Assembly (NCBI RefSeq): GCF_004331485.1
Contig: NZ_SJKD01000001.1
Span: forward strand, 372,001 to 436,000
Direction of reading: 5' to 3'
DNA from: Kribbella capetownensis
GTDB taxonomy: Bacteria > Actinomycetota > Actinomycetes > Propionibacteriales > Kribbellaceae
Length of the DNA: 64,000 bases
The position numbers and the translations under genes were made by a program. The notes beneath the pieces are model-generated. The model worked only from the letters and a program-made list of their open reading frames with translations. It was not told the DNA's origin and made no database searches. Positions 17,567 to 26,362 of the stretch are shown in pieces. Each line of letters starts with the position of its first letter. Position 1 is the stretch's first letter.

Positions 17567-18821
17567 TCAGGCGACGCCTCTCTCTGCCGGAAGTCGAGTC
17601 CGCGCCGGCCGAACTCCTGCCGTTCGCAGCCACGCAGACCGGGAGCAGAGTAGCGGACCGGGCACTTGGCCGACGACACGGTGGTCCTCCATAGTGAGCA
17701 ACGACGTACAGACGGCTACCAACGTCGCGCCCGACTGGGTGAACCACTGGAAGAAGTCGTCCGTCGCCGATCGTTATCCGGAATATACATTTGACGACCT
17801 GCGACGGCCAAAACGCCTTCCAGAGCATGAAAACGGCGCGCCGCCCATGCTCACCAAGCACTCTCGCGAACACCAGCGAGCAAGATCAAATCGCGGTCAA
17901 TTCCCCTGTACGACGTCCTGCGGGGTCCCGAAGTTCGCGGCGGCGGCGTGATGTGCCGCACCCACGACACAGTGGTCTGGACCGGTGTCAGCCGGCGGTG
18001 GGCCCCAGGCGGCGCTTCCTGGCCGGGGCGAGCCGGACGGGGGACACAAGATCCCCGCGCGCCATGGACAGCCTCACCATCCACGGAGCTCCGCTCGGCA
18101 CCTCCCGGGGCCCGGGCCGTGTCAGGGGCGACACGGCCGCAACCGGCGATCCGGTGACCCGTCCGCGCGGGGCGGAGACGGGACGGGCGGACACCGGATC
18201 GGCAGGCACGATGACCAGGGCGGCGGTCATCGCGCCGTGGGCACGTCCCCGGATCGGCTGCGATCGCCAGCAGGTGCGCGCAGCAGACGTCGAGACGGAC
18301 CCGAGGCCGATGACGGAAGACACTGCCCGGCAGCGTGACCCAAGGACGGGGAGCCACGACCGGACACTGGGGACGGCAGCACCACAGCGAGCGGCGGAAC
18401 GGGGCGGAACCGGTCGCATCGGCGCTCTCCTCCTCATCGGCCTCACGATGGAGATGCACAGTTTGTACACCCTCCAGCACAGCCGGTGATGGCACGGGAG
18501 TGCGAGGGCACCGATGCGCCGGGATCGAGACCCAACCGAAACGGGCTCCGCTGACGGAACAGCGAACTCGGGCCAGAATTGGAACAGCAGCCCGGCGGCG
18601 CTCAGGTGGTCCGTCGCCGGGCTGCTGGACCTCAATTCTCGCTCACAACTGCGCGGAAATGGTGGCCAGATGGTGACACGGCACAAGAATGCTGACAGGA
18701 CAACAAATATCGCTGGATGCATTCAGGGCGACACGGACAGTGCGACCGGCACTGGATCGACCGTCCTACTCTGGAGGGACGGTAGCGGACAGTGACAGCA
18801 TTCGGGAGGGAGGCGAGAGTT
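17567..18821. other. gene-poor divergent region between the operon and a regulator
   Basis: About 1.25 kb with no gene I can support. It must hold the promoter of the minus-strand polysaccharide operon and that of the plus-strand regulator. An AT-richer patch lies at about 17775-17800. Open frames exist on both strands (for example minus 17988-18230) but look unlike the neighbours: Arg/Pro/Ser-rich, with no family resemblance and no clear ribosome-binding site. Such long spacers upstream of surface-polysaccharide operons can hold long leaders or small RNAs, but I see no recognisable one. Confidence 0.5.
18760..18783. promoter_or_regulatory. inverted repeat ACCGTCC-N10-GGACGGT
   Basis: A perfect 7-base inverted repeat with a 10-base spacer, centred about 50 bases ahead of the GTG of the regulator gene at 18822. 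Position and size fit an operator bound by a dimer, perhaps the regulator itself. No T-run follows, so a terminator is less likely. Confidence 0.4.
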
Positions 18822-19811
18822 GTGAGCGCAACGGACACGGAGCGTTTCGACCATCTCAGGGTGCTCGGACTCAGCGACGACGAGATCAAGGTCTACCAGC
18901 ACCTGCTGCGGACCGGGCCGTCGTCGATCACCGAACTGGACGAGGCGGTCCCCGATCGCGCCGCCACCATCGACGCCACGCTCGGCGGGCTGGTCCAGGC
19001 GGGCCTGGCCCGGCGATCCGGTTCCGACCACGCCCGCTTCCTGCCGGTGCCACCCGATGCCGGCCTCGAGGCGATGACGCTGCGTCGCGAGTCCGAGCTG
19101 AAGCAGGCCCGGATCGAGGTCCTGAACGCGTACGACGAGTTCCGCCGGACCGTGCACAACGAGTCGACCACGCACCTGATCGAGGTCGTCACCGGCAACG
19201 CGATCGTCGAACGCATCCACCAGATCAAGGGCGGTGCGCAGCGGGAGATCCTGGCGATCGACTCCCCGCCGTACTACATCGGCGGGCCGAACCAGGAGGA
19301 GATCGACCACCTCAAGCGGGGTGTCTCCTACCGGGTCGTGTACTCACCGGAGTCGGTCGAGGTGCCGGGATACCTGACCGAGAACATCCTGCCCTGCGTG
19401 GAGGCCGGCGAGCAGGCGCGGGTGCTGCCCGACGTACCGGCGAAGCTGACGATCATCGACGGTTCGGTCGCGTTCGTGTCGATGTCGGTGCGCGACACCG
19501 ACGTGAACCGGTCCCTGCTGATCATCCGGCCGAGCAGCCTGCTGACCGCCCTGATCGGGATGTTCGAGCTGTGCTGGCGCAACGCGCTGCCGCTGCACGC
19601 GTCGGTCGGCGCCGAGGACGACCGGCTCGAACCGATCGAACGCCGTCTGCTCGCGTTGCTCGCCACGGGGGCCGCGGACGACACGATTGCCCGTACGCTG
19701 GGTATCAGCCGACGTACTTTCTTCCGCTACCTGGAGCGCCTGATGAACCGCACCGGCGCCAGCACGCGCTTCCAGCTCGCCCTGCACGCGGCGCGGGAGA
19801 ACTGGCTGTAA
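18822..19811 (+). CDS. TrmB/LuxR-like transcriptional regulator
   Basis: Predicted 329 residues from GTG 18822, chosen for the GGAGGGAGG ribosome-binding site eight bases ahead; an in-frame GTG at 18792 lacks one. The N-terminus has a TrmB-like winged helix (LGLSDDEIKVYQHLLRTGPSSITEL). The middle has a phospholipase-D-like sensor fold (IVERIHQIKGGAQREILAID), and the C-terminus a LuxR-type helix-turn-helix (LLALLATGAADDTIARTLGISRRTFFRYLERLM). This architecture is common in Streptomyces-type bacteria as orphan regulators with unknown ligands. It is divergent from the polysaccharide operon across a 1.2-kb spacer, so control of that operon is possible but unproven. Confidence 0.8.
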   Translation: MSATDTERFDHLRVLGLSDDEIKVYQHLLRTGPSSITELDEAVPDRAATIDATLGGLVQAGLARRSGSDHARFLPVPPDAGLEAMTLRRESELKQARIEVLNAYDEFRRTVHNESTTHLIEVVTGNAIVERIHQIKGGAQREILAIDSPPYYIGGPNQEEIDHLKRGVSYRVVYSPESVEVPGYLTENILPCVEAGEQARVLPDVPAKLTIIDGSVAFVSMSVRDTDVNRSLLIIRPSSLLTALIGMFELCWRNALPLHASVGAEDDRLEPIERRLLALLATGAADDTIARTLGISRRTFFRYLERLMNRTGASTRFQLALHAARENWL

Positions 19812-19818
19812 CAAGACA

Positions 19819-19858
19819 CCCTTCGCTTGCTCGCCGGGGCGGGCGGGCAGGCGAAGGG
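19819..19858. terminator. hairpin between convergent genes
   Basis: A 12-base stem, CCCTTCGCTTGC paired with GCAGGCGAAGGG (one G-T pair), encloses a GC-rich loop and is followed on the plus strand by CCTTGTTCTCTT. It lies between the regulator stop (19811) and the asd stop (19877), so it can serve as a terminator for both. Confidence 0.7.
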
Positions 19859-19876
19859 CCTTGTTCTCTTGGGGTT

Positions 19877-20983
19877 CTAGGACACGGACGCGGTGAACTC
19901 CTTGGCGACGACCTCGGCGATCTGGGCGGTGTTCAGAGCCGCACCCTTGCGCAGGTTGTCGCCGCAGACGAACAGCTCCAGCGAGTTCGGGTCGTCCAGC
20001 GACTTGCGGATCCGGCCGACCCAGGTCGGGTCGGTGCCGACCACGTCGGCCGGGGTCGGGAACTCGCCCTCGGCCGGGTTGTCGAACAGCAGCACGCCCG
20101 GCGCATCCCGCAGTACCTCGCGGGCCTCGTCGGCGTCGACCTCCTGGGCGAACCGCGCGTGCACCGACAACGAGTGCGTGGTGACGACCGGTACCCGGAC
20201 GCAGGTCGCGGACACCTTCAGGTCGGGCAGGCCGAGGATCTTGCGCGACTCGTTGCGGACCTTGAGTTCCTCCGACGACCAGCCGTCGTCCTTGAGCGAA
20301 CCGGCCCACGGAACGACGTTCAGCGCGAGCGGCGCCGGGAACGGGCCGAGCGCGTTGCCGATCACGCGGCGGACGTCACCCGGCGTGGTGCCCAGGTCGC
20401 GATTGCCGGCCACCTTCATCAGCTGGTCGTACAGCGCGTCGATGCCTTCCTGCCCGGCACCCGAGGCGGCCTGGTACGACGCGACCACCAGCTGCTCGAG
20501 CTCGAAGCGGTGGTGCAGCGCACCCATCGCGACGATCATCGACAGCGTCGTGCAGTTCGGGTTGGAGATGATGCCGCGCGGCCGGTTCCGCGCCGCTTCG
20601 GCGTTCACCTCCGGCACCACCAGCGGGACGTCCGCGTCCATCCGGAACGCGCCGGAGTTGTCCACCACGACGGCACCCTTGGCGGCGGCGATCGGCGCCC
20701 AGTGCGCCGACACGGCATCCGGTACGTCGAACATCGCGACGTCGATGCCGTCGAAGGCCTCCTCGCTGATCGCGACGACCTCGACCTCCTCGCCGCGCAC
20801 CCTCAAACGTTTGCCCGCAGAGCGCTCGGACGCGATCAGCCGGATCTCTCCCCAGACGTTCTCCCGGGTCGAGAGCAGAGTCAGCATCACCGACCCGACC
20901 GCGCCGGTCGCACCGACCACGGCCAGAGAAGGCAGACCCGTCCGGTCCTCGATCGTGTTCTCCACAGCGCTCACAGGGGTCAC
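19877..20983 (-). CDS. asd: aspartate-semialdehyde dehydrogenase
   Basis: A 368-residue enzyme that reduces aspartyl-4-phosphate to aspartate-4-semialdehyde with NADPH, for lysine, threonine, methionine and diaminopimelate synthesis. The nucleotide-binding start is [14 protein letters not shown], the catalytic cysteine lies in [10 protein letters not shown], and the substrate-binding region includes [15 protein letters not shown] 20983 overlaps the aspartokinase stop by four bases (GTGA), so the two genes are translationally coupled as in most Actinobacteria. Length is normal for the family. Confidence 0.95.
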   Translation of the reverse strand: MTPVSAVENTIEDRTGLPSLAVVGATGAVGSVMLTLLSTRENVWGEIRLIASERSAGKRLRVRGEEVEVVAISEEAFDGIDVAMFDVPDAVSAHWAPIAAAKGAVVVDNSGAFRMDADVPLVVPEVNAEAARNRPRGIISNPNCTTLSMIVAMGALHHRFELEQLVVASYQAASGAGQEGIDALYDQLMKVAGNRDLGTTPGDVRRVIGNALGPFPAPLALNVVPWAGSLKDDGWSSEELKVRNESRKILGLPDLKVSATCVRVPVVTTHSLSVHARFAQEVDADEAREVLRDAPGVLLFDNPAEGEFPTPADVVGTDPTWVGRIRKSLDDPNSLELFVCGDNLRKGAALNTAQIAEVVAKEFTASVS

Positions 20984-22248
20984 CGTCCAGTTCCTCCGTA
21001 CACGACGGCCTGGGTGTGCTCGTCGTCCAGATCGAATGCGGTGTGCGCCGCGGTCACGGCGGCATCCACCAGGTTCTCGTCCACGACCACCGAGATCCGG
21101 ATCTCCGAGGTGGAGATCATCTCGATGTTCACGCCGGCGTCGGCGAGCGCGGAGAAGAATTTCGCGGACACGCCCGGGTGCGAGCGCATACCGACACCGA
21201 CCACCGACACCTTGCCGATCTGGTCGTCGTAGAGCAACTGCTCGTAGCCCACTTCGTCCTTCATCCGGGCCAGCGCGGACATCGCCCGGGCGCCGTCGAC
21301 GCGGGGCAGCGTGAAGGAGATGTCGGTGCGGTTGGTGGCGACCGCGGACACGTTCTGCACGATCATGTCGATGTTGGTCTCGGCGCCGGCGACGGTCTCG
21401 AAGATCCGGGCCGCCTCACCGGGCTTGTCCGGTACGCCGACCACGGTGATCTTGGCCTCATTGCGGTCCTGGACAACGCCGGAGATGATCGCCTGTTCCA
21501 TTTGATCCAGTTCCTTCGCATCGACGACCCAGGTGCCTTCCTTCTGCGAGAAGGAGGAACGCACATGGACGGGGACGTTGTAGCGCCGCGCGTACTCGAC
21601 GCAGCGCAGGTGCAGCACCTTGGCGCCACAGGCGGCCATCTCGAGCATCTCTTCGTAGGAGATCTTCGGGATCTGCCGGGCGGCCGGGACGATCCGCGGG
21701 TCCGCGGTGAAGATGCCGTCCACGTCGGTGTAGATCTCGCAGTAGTCCGCCTCGAGCGCGGCAGCCAGCGCGACCGCGGTGGTGTCGGAGGCGCCGCGGC
21801 CCATCGTGGTGATGTCCTTGGTGTCCTGGGCGACGCCCTGGAACCCGGCCACGATCGCGATGTGGCCCTCGGACAGCGCTCCCTCGATCCGGCCCGGCGT
21901 GATGTCGATGATCCGGGCGTTGCCGTGCGCGGACGTGGTGATCACACCGGCCTGCGAGCCGGTGAAGCTTCGCGCTTCGTAGCCCAGGTTGGCGATCGCC
22001 ATCGCCAGCAGGGCGGCGGAGATGCGCTCCCCCGAGGTGAGCAGCATGTCCAGCTCGCGCGGCGGCGGCAACGGGGACACCTGCTGGGCCAGGTCCATCA
22101 GTTCATCGGTGGTGTCGCCCATGGCGGAGATGACCACCACCACGTCGTTCCCGGCCTTCTTCGTCGCGACGATCCGTTGGGCCACACGCTTGATGCAATC
22201 GGCGTCGGCGACCGAAGAACCGCCGTACTTGTGCACGACGCGTCCCAC
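20980..22248 (-). CDS. aspartokinase, with probable internal beta-subunit start
   Basis: A 422-residue aspartate kinase, the first enzyme of the aspartate pathway. GTG 22248 ([18 protein letters not shown]) follows GAGGAG by about eight bases. The kinase domain (about 1-245) has [21 protein letters not shown] and the [15 protein letters not shown] region. Two ACT domains follow from about 265, the usual place for feedback control by lysine and threonine. Residue Met250 (ATG 21501, [17 protein letters not shown]) is preceded by AAGGA and matches the place where Corynebacterium and Bacillus enzymes start their separate beta subunit, so an alpha2-beta2 enzyme is likely. The gene is known as ask or lysC. 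Confidence 0.95.
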   Translation of the reverse strand: MGRVVHKYGGSSVADADCIKRVAQRIVATKKAGNDVVVVISAMGDTTDELMDLAQQVSPLPPPRELDMLLTSGERISAALLAMAIANLGYEARSFTGSQAGVITTSAHGNARIIDITPGRIEGALSEGHIAIVAGFQGVAQDTKDITTMGRGASDTTAVALAAALEADYCEIYTDVDGIFTADPRIVPAARQIPKISYEEMLEMAACGAKVLHLRCVEYARRYNVPVHVRSSFSQKEGTWVVDAKELDQMEQAIISGVVQDRNEAKITVVGVPDKPGEAARIFETVAGAETNIDMIVQNVSAVATNRTDISFTLPRVDGARAMSALARMKDEVGYEQLLYDDQIGKVSVVGVGMRSHPGVSAKFFSALADAGVNIEMISTSEIRISVVVDENLVDAAVTAAHTAFDLDDEHTQAVVYGGTGR

Positions 22249-22464
22249 AGCTGTGTCTCCTCAAACCACTGGATGCGGTACGCCGTGCCGCATTGCACCA
22301 GGCGTAGTCATTCGCGGTCATTCTAGCCGTGACTCGCTCGTTGCCTACCGGCTGACCAGCACCCGGTCGGCTCGTCCGGCCGATCCGGACGGCGCCTGGA
22401 GGTTCCGCGGCCGCGCTGACGACCGGCCGCAAACCGTCCGGCCGGCGACGCCCCTTGTTCATAT

Positions 22465-22484
22465 AAGTCATCACTGAAATACTT
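22465..22484. promoter_or_regulatory. possible ArsR-type operator AAGT-N12-ACTT
   Basis: An imperfect inverted repeat, AAGT...ACTT in an AT-rich patch beginning ATATAAGTCATC, lies seven bases upstream of the GTG of the ArsR-family gene. ArsR regulators often bind such short spaced palindromes over their own promoters. TATAAG at its left edge could be a -10 box. Confidence 0.35.
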
Positions 22485-22490
22485 CGATCC

Positions 22491-22814
22491 GTGCACGCGT
22501 TCGACATTCTCGGCGACCCGGTCCGGCGCCGGATCCTGGAACTGCTGGCCGACGGCGAACTGCCGGCCGGCAGCATCGCCACGTCGATCGGCGCCGAGTT
22601 CGGCATCAGCCAGCCGGCCGTCTCCCAGCATCTGCGGGTGCTGCGCGACAACGGCTTCGCGACTGTCACCGTCGACGGCACCCGGCGGCTGTACGCCGTG
22701 GACCCCGGACCGCTGCGCGAGATCGACAGCTGGCTCGATCGGTACCGCAAGTTCTGGATCAATCGCTTGGATGCGCTGGAGACCGAGATCCATCGCGGCC
22801 GCCGGCAGAGCTGA
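22491..22814 (+). CDS. ArsR-family transcriptional regulator
   Basis: A 107-residue winged-helix repressor starting at GTG 22491 (HAFDILGDPVRRRILELLADGE). The recognition helix region is FGISQPAVSQHLRVLRDNGFATV, and the wing is DGTRRLYAV. There is no cysteine metal site (no CVC motif), so this is the metal-independent group often linked to SRPBCC or RibD-like neighbours. The next gene, a RibD-like reductase 58 bases downstream on the same strand, is the probable partner. No clear Shine-Dalgarno precedes the start, suggesting a leaderless or short-leader transcript. Confidence 0.85.
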   Translation: MHAFDILGDPVRRRILELLADGELPAGSIATSIGAEFGISQPAVSQHLRVLRDNGFATVTVDGTRRLYAVDPGPLREIDSWLDRYRKFWINRLDALETEIHRGRRQS

Positions 22815-22872
22815 CAACATTTCGCCTCTTCGCGGCATCTGACAGGTGAACCGACCTGGAGGGGGCAGTGGC

Positions 22873-23466
22873 ATGCGGACGATCGTCGCCAGACTGTGTA
22901 TGTCGGAGGACGGGATCGTGGACCAGCCGGAGCGCTGGCTGCCCCAACCCGCCCACAGCGCCGTCGTCGACCAGCTCGTGACCGGCTCCGAGACCATCCT
23001 GCTCGGCCGCAAGACCTTCGAGCAGTACGCCGCCACAGGACTCGAGCACACCAGGACTCTCGTCGTGTCCTCGCAGCCCGTGAACGCGCGGCCGGACACC
23101 GAAGTACTGCAAGGTGATCCGCGCCGGGTGCTGGCCGCGTTGAAGCGGGTGCCTGGATCAGACCTGCATGTCATCGGCAGTCTCACGCTGATCCGTTCGC
23201 TGCTGCGGTGGCGGCTGATCGACGAGGTGGCTCTGCGGATCTATCCCGTCGCCGCTGGCCGGGGCGCGTTCCTGGACCGGCGTGCACTGCGGCTGATCTC
23301 GATGTGGGCCGGGGACTCCGGCGTACTGGAGGCTCGGTACCGGATGCTCTACGCCGGGACCGCGAGCTCCTCGATGTCGGCGGACTCGGCGGGCCGGTGG
23401 GGTGGGACGCGAATCAGGGACAGGGTCGCCAACAACCCCAGGACAGCCATCAGGACCCACGCGTAG
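22873..23466 (+). CDS. dihydrofolate reductase/RibD C-terminal-like protein
   Basis: Predicted 197 residues from ATG 22873, with GGAGGGGG ahead of it; GTG 22846 is an in-frame alternative. The RibD/DHFR-like fold is visible as MRTIVARLCMSEDGIV, ETILLGRKTFEQYA, HVIGSLTLIRSLLRWRLIDEVALRIYPV and LEARYRML. The true activity of these actinobacterial proteins is mostly unknown; they are flavin/pterin-type NADPH reductases by fold. After the family end near residue 160 comes a 37-residue tail of unusual composition. The last 118 bases overlap the opposite-strand MFS gene, so the natural stop may once have been earlier. Confidence 0.75.
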   Translation: MRTIVARLCMSEDGIVDQPERWLPQPAHSAVVDQLVTGSETILLGRKTFEQYAATGLEHTRTLVVSSQPVNARPDTEVLQGDPRRVLAALKRVPGSDLHVIGSLTLIRSLLRWRLIDEVALRIYPVAAGRGAFLDRRALRLISMWAGDSGVLEARYRMLYAGTASSSMSADSAGRWGGTRIRDRVANNPRTAIRTHA

Positions 23467-24569
23467 CGGACGCCGAAGGACTCGACCACCGTGCCCGCGA
23501 CGGCCGAACCGACCGCGGAGCCGATCATCCCGCCGCTGAGCATCCAGCCGAAGATCTCGGTCCGCGCCGATGCCGGCGTCATCGCGCCGATCCGCTCGTA
23601 GATCGCGCCGATCGTCGGTGCGATCAGGCAGCCGGCCGCGAACAGCATCACGGCGAGGGCGACCACTGAGAACGTGGCGAACACGCACCCGGTAGTGAGG
23701 ACGGTCATCGCCAGCATCCGCCGCCAGACGTAGGAGTTCCGCCGGCCGGGGAGTGCCCCGCCGACCAGGCCGCCACTCAGACTGCCGGCCGCGGCCACCA
23801 TCTCCAGTACTCCGGCGATCAGGCGGTTGCCGTGCTCGTCGGCGAACGCGACGATGCCCAGCGACATCGACGCGAAGCCGGTGACCATGCAGGCGAACGC
23901 GAAGAGCAGTGGCAGCCGGTGCCGGTGGAGCAGAAGTTGCACAGCGGTCGGGCGGGGCCCGTCGGACTCGTCGTGCGGTGTCCGCGGCTGTTGCTTCAGA
24001 GCGAACCACCAGATCGCCGCAGCCGCTGTCACCGCACACGCCAGCAGACCGGCGCGCGGACTGGCGAAGCTGACCGCGATGGCACCGAGCATCGGGCCGA
24101 CCAGAAACAGCAGCTCCTGCGCGGTCGCGTCCAGGGCGTAGACCGCGCGCAGCCGTGCACCCTGTACGAGCTTCGGCCAGCTCGCCCGCAACGCCGAGGT
24201 GACCGGGGCGACGAACATGCCAGCCAGTGCGGCCGCGACCGGGAGGACCCGGTACCAGCTGTCCGGCAGCAGGGCGAGCACTGCCATCAACACGCCCCAC
24301 GCCATCCCGGTGGTGAGCAGGACCCCCCGCGCTCCTCTGCGGTCCGCGAGACGCGACCACACCACGCTGGCAACCGCCATACCGACGGAGTAGGCACCCG
24401 CCACCACTCCGGCCCAGCCGAAGTTGCCAGCGGCATCCTTCGCCAGGAACGACAGCGGCACCATCGTCGCCATCACCGGCAGCCTCGCGATCAGCGCCGA
24501 CGCCAGCAGCGCCATCACTCCGTGGGTCTTCCAGAGATCGCGATATGCGGTCAGGTCCATAAGCAGCAT
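23349..24569 (-). CDS. MFS transporter
   Basis: Predicted 406 residues from ATG 24569 (MLLMDLTAYRDLW), with AGGA five bases ahead; ATG 24560 is also possible. About twelve hydrophobic segments are seen. The loop SRLADRRGARGVLL between helices 2 and 3 is the typical MFS signature, and a central cytoplasmic loop rich in Pro/Arg (LKQQPRTPHDESDG) separates the two halves. The family with these N- and C-terminal features includes putative drug or sugar efflux proteins; the substrate is unknown. It is divergent from dinB, with only about 70 bases between, and its 3' end overlaps the RibD-like gene. Confidence 0.85.
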   Translation of the reverse strand: MLLMDLTAYRDLWKTHGVMALLASALIARLPVMATMVPLSFLAKDAAGNFGWAGVVAGAYSVGMAVASVVWSRLADRRGARGVLLTTGMAWGVLMAVLALLPDSWYRVLPVAAALAGMFVAPVTSALRASWPKLVQGARLRAVYALDATAQELLFLVGPMLGAIAVSFASPRAGLLACAVTAAAAIWWFALKQQPRTPHDESDGPRPTAVQLLLHRHRLPLLFAFACMVTGFASMSLGIVAFADEHGNRLIAGVLEMVAAAGSLSGGLVGGALPGRRNSYVWRRMLAMTVLTTGCVFATFSVVALAVMLFAAGCLIAPTIGAIYERIGAMTPASARTEIFGWMLSGGMIGSAVGSAVAGTVVESFGVRYAWVLMAVLGLLATLSLIRVPPHRPAESADIEELAVPA

Positions 24570-24632
24570 TCTGTCCTGACACCGACGGTGACCGCCTCGG
24601 GATTTCTCCCTATCTTCGGCACTGTGAGTATG

Positions 24633-24646
24633 CGAACATATGTTCG
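24633..24646. promoter_or_regulatory. SOS box (LexA site) overlapping the dinB start
   Basis: CGAACATATGTTCG is a perfect 14-base palindrome that matches the Gram-positive/actinobacterial LexA consensus GAAC-N4-GTTC. The ATG at 24640 lies inside it. A possible -10 box, TATCTT, lies at 24611-24616. A repressor bound here would block transcription from that promoter, or initiation on a leaderless transcript. Confidence 0.7.
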
Positions 24647-25842
24647 TGGCGGGATCAGGCGGGGCGACCATCCTGCATGCCGACCTGGATGCCTTCTACG
24701 CGTCGGTCGAGCAGCGGGACGACCCGCGCCTGCGCGGCCGCCCGGTGATCGTCGGCGCCGGCGTCGTCCTCGCCTGCAGCTACGAGGCCAAGGCGTACGG
24801 CGTCCGGACCGCGATGAACGGTGGACAGGCGTTGCGCCGCTGCCCCGGCGCGGTCGTGGTGGATCCGCGGATGTCGGCGTACTCGGAGGCCAGCAAGGCG
24901 GTGTTCAAGGTGTTCGAGGACACCACGCCGCTGGTCGAGGGCATCTCGATCGACGAGGCCTTCCTCGACGTCGGCGGGCTGCGGAAGATCGCCGGGACGC
25001 CGCTGGAGATCGCCCGGCGACTGCGCGCCGAGGTGCTGTCGAAGGTCGGGCTCCCGATCACGGTCGGAGTGGCGCGGACGAAGTTCCTGGCGAAGGTCGC
25101 CAGCGGGGTGGCGAAGCCGGACGGGTTGCTCGAGGTGCAGCCGGACCGCGAGCTGGAGTTCCTGCATCCGTTGGACGTCGAGCGGTTGTGGGGCGTGGGC
25201 GAGGTGACCGCGGAGAAGTTGCGGACCCGGGGTCTCACCAAGGTCGGCGACGTCGCGATGCTGCCCGAGGCCGCGCTCGTCGCGATGCTCGGCCGGGCGT
25301 CCGGGCGGCATCTGCATGCGCTGGCGCACAACCGTGATCCGCGGCCGATCGAGGTCGGCCGGCGCCGGCGGTCGATCGGTTCGCAACGGGCGCTGGGCCG
25401 GTCGCCGAAGTCGCCGGCGACGCTCGACGCCGTGCTGGCCGGGCTCGTCGATCGGGTGACGCGACGGATGCGGACGGCGGGTCGGTCCGGGCGGACTGTG
25501 ACGCTGCGCTTGCGGTTCGACGACTTCAGCCGGGCGACCCGGTCGCATACGTTGCCCCAGGCAACGGATCAGACACGGGCGATCCTGATCACCGCGCGGG
25601 CGCTGCTGTCCGCGGCCCGGCCATTGATCGCCAGCCAGGGGATCACCATGATCGGCATCTCGGTCGGCAACCTGGAGAACGAGGCCGCCCTGCAACTCGC
25701 GCTCCCCTTCGACAAAGCCGCGAACGACGAACTCGACAGCGCTCTCGACCTGGTCAAGGACAAGTTCGGCATCAACGCGATCACCCGCGGGATCCTGCTG
25801 GGTCGCGACCAGGGCCTCACCGTGCCGATGCTGCCTGACTAG
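24640..25842 (+). CDS. dinB: DNA polymerase IV (Y-family translesion polymerase)
   Basis: A 400-residue Y-family polymerase that copies damaged templates with low fidelity. The catalytic palm shows HADLDAFYASVEQ (metal-binding Asp) and GISIDEAFLDV (Asp-Glu pair). SYEAKAYGVR is the conserved finger segment, and the HhH region is VERLWGVGEVTAEKLRTRG. The little-finger domain follows from about 240. The end, ALQLALPFD, is a likely beta-clamp-binding motif (QLALPF type). ATG 24640 lies within an SOS box; GTG 24646 is an alternative start. DNA-damage control by LexA is therefore suggested by sequence. Length is normal. Confidence 0.92.
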   Translation: MFVAGSGGATILHADLDAFYASVEQRDDPRLRGRPVIVGAGVVLACSYEAKAYGVRTAMNGGQALRRCPGAVVVDPRMSAYSEASKAVFKVFEDTTPLVEGISIDEAFLDVGGLRKIAGTPLEIARRLRAEVLSKVGLPITVGVARTKFLAKVASGVAKPDGLLEVQPDRELEFLHPLDVERLWGVGEVTAEKLRTRGLTKVGDVAMLPEAALVAMLGRASGRHLHALAHNRDPRPIEVGRRRRSIGSQRALGRSPKSPATLDAVLAGLVDRVTRRMRTAGRSGRTVTLRLRFDDFSRATRSHTLPQATDQTRAILITARALLSAARPLIASQGITMIGISVGNLENEAALQLALPFDKAANDELDSALDLVKDKFGINAITRGILLGRDQGLTVPMLPD

Positions 25843-25856
25843 TTCTCGCGAGCAGC

Positions 25857-26345
25857 TCAGACGTCGAGGCGGAGTTCGAGGGTGAGTTCGTCGCGAAGTG
25901 GGATGCCGTAGGCGCCGGTCGCCGGGATCCAGGGCTTGACCGCGCGGGCCGCATCCATCGCATCGGGGGTCACACCAACGATCCGCAGCCCGCGCCGCTG
26001 GTAGAACCGCAGAGCGTCCAGATTGTCGTTCGTCGTGATCAACCACAACCGCCGAACCCCCGCCTCCCGCGCCACCTCGATCGCGGCGGTCAGCAACGCA
26101 CTCCCCACCCCCAGGTGCCGAACAGGCGCGTCGATCGTGACGACCTCCAGGTCGCCGTCCGCCAGCGTGTAGGTGAGCAGCCCGACGATCCGCCCGTCCT
26201 GCTCAGCGACAAGCGCGGGCAGCGTCGTCGCGTCGTACACCGTGCCGTGCGCGACCACGGTCGTGCCGCCCCAGGCCGTCGTCAGGAGGTCGACGACGGC
26301 CTCTCGATCGGCTTCGGTGGCCTTCCGGACCCGGAGATCCCGCAT
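25857..26345 (-). CDS. GNAT-family N-acetyltransferase
   Basis: A 162-residue GCN5-type acetyltransferase. The acetyl-CoA-binding motif A is VVTIDAPVRHLGVGSALLTAAIEVARE, with the usual R-x-x-G-x-G/A pattern relaxed to RHLGVGSA. Motif B follows as LITTNDNLDALRFYQRRGLRIV. Substrate is not predictable. It is convergent with dinB, with 14 bases between the stops, and 17 bases downstream of the LUD gene on the same strand. Confidence 0.85.
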   Translation of the reverse strand: MRDLRVRKATEADREAVVDLLTTAWGGTTVVAHGTVYDATTLPALVAEQDGRIVGLLTYTLADGDLEVVTIDAPVRHLGVGSALLTAAIEVAREAGVRRLWLITTNDNLDALRFYQRRGLRIVGVTPDAMDAARAVKPWIPATGAYGIPLRDELTLELRLDV

Positions 26346-26362
26346 CTGACGAGCCTAGTGGT

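Noticed and set aside
17988..18722. Minus-strand frame of 244 codons in the gene-poor spacer
   Set aside because: High GC at third positions in part, but no family resemblance, no ribosome-binding site, Arg/Ser/Pro-rich product, and an overlapping frame of similar size. Not enough to call a gene.
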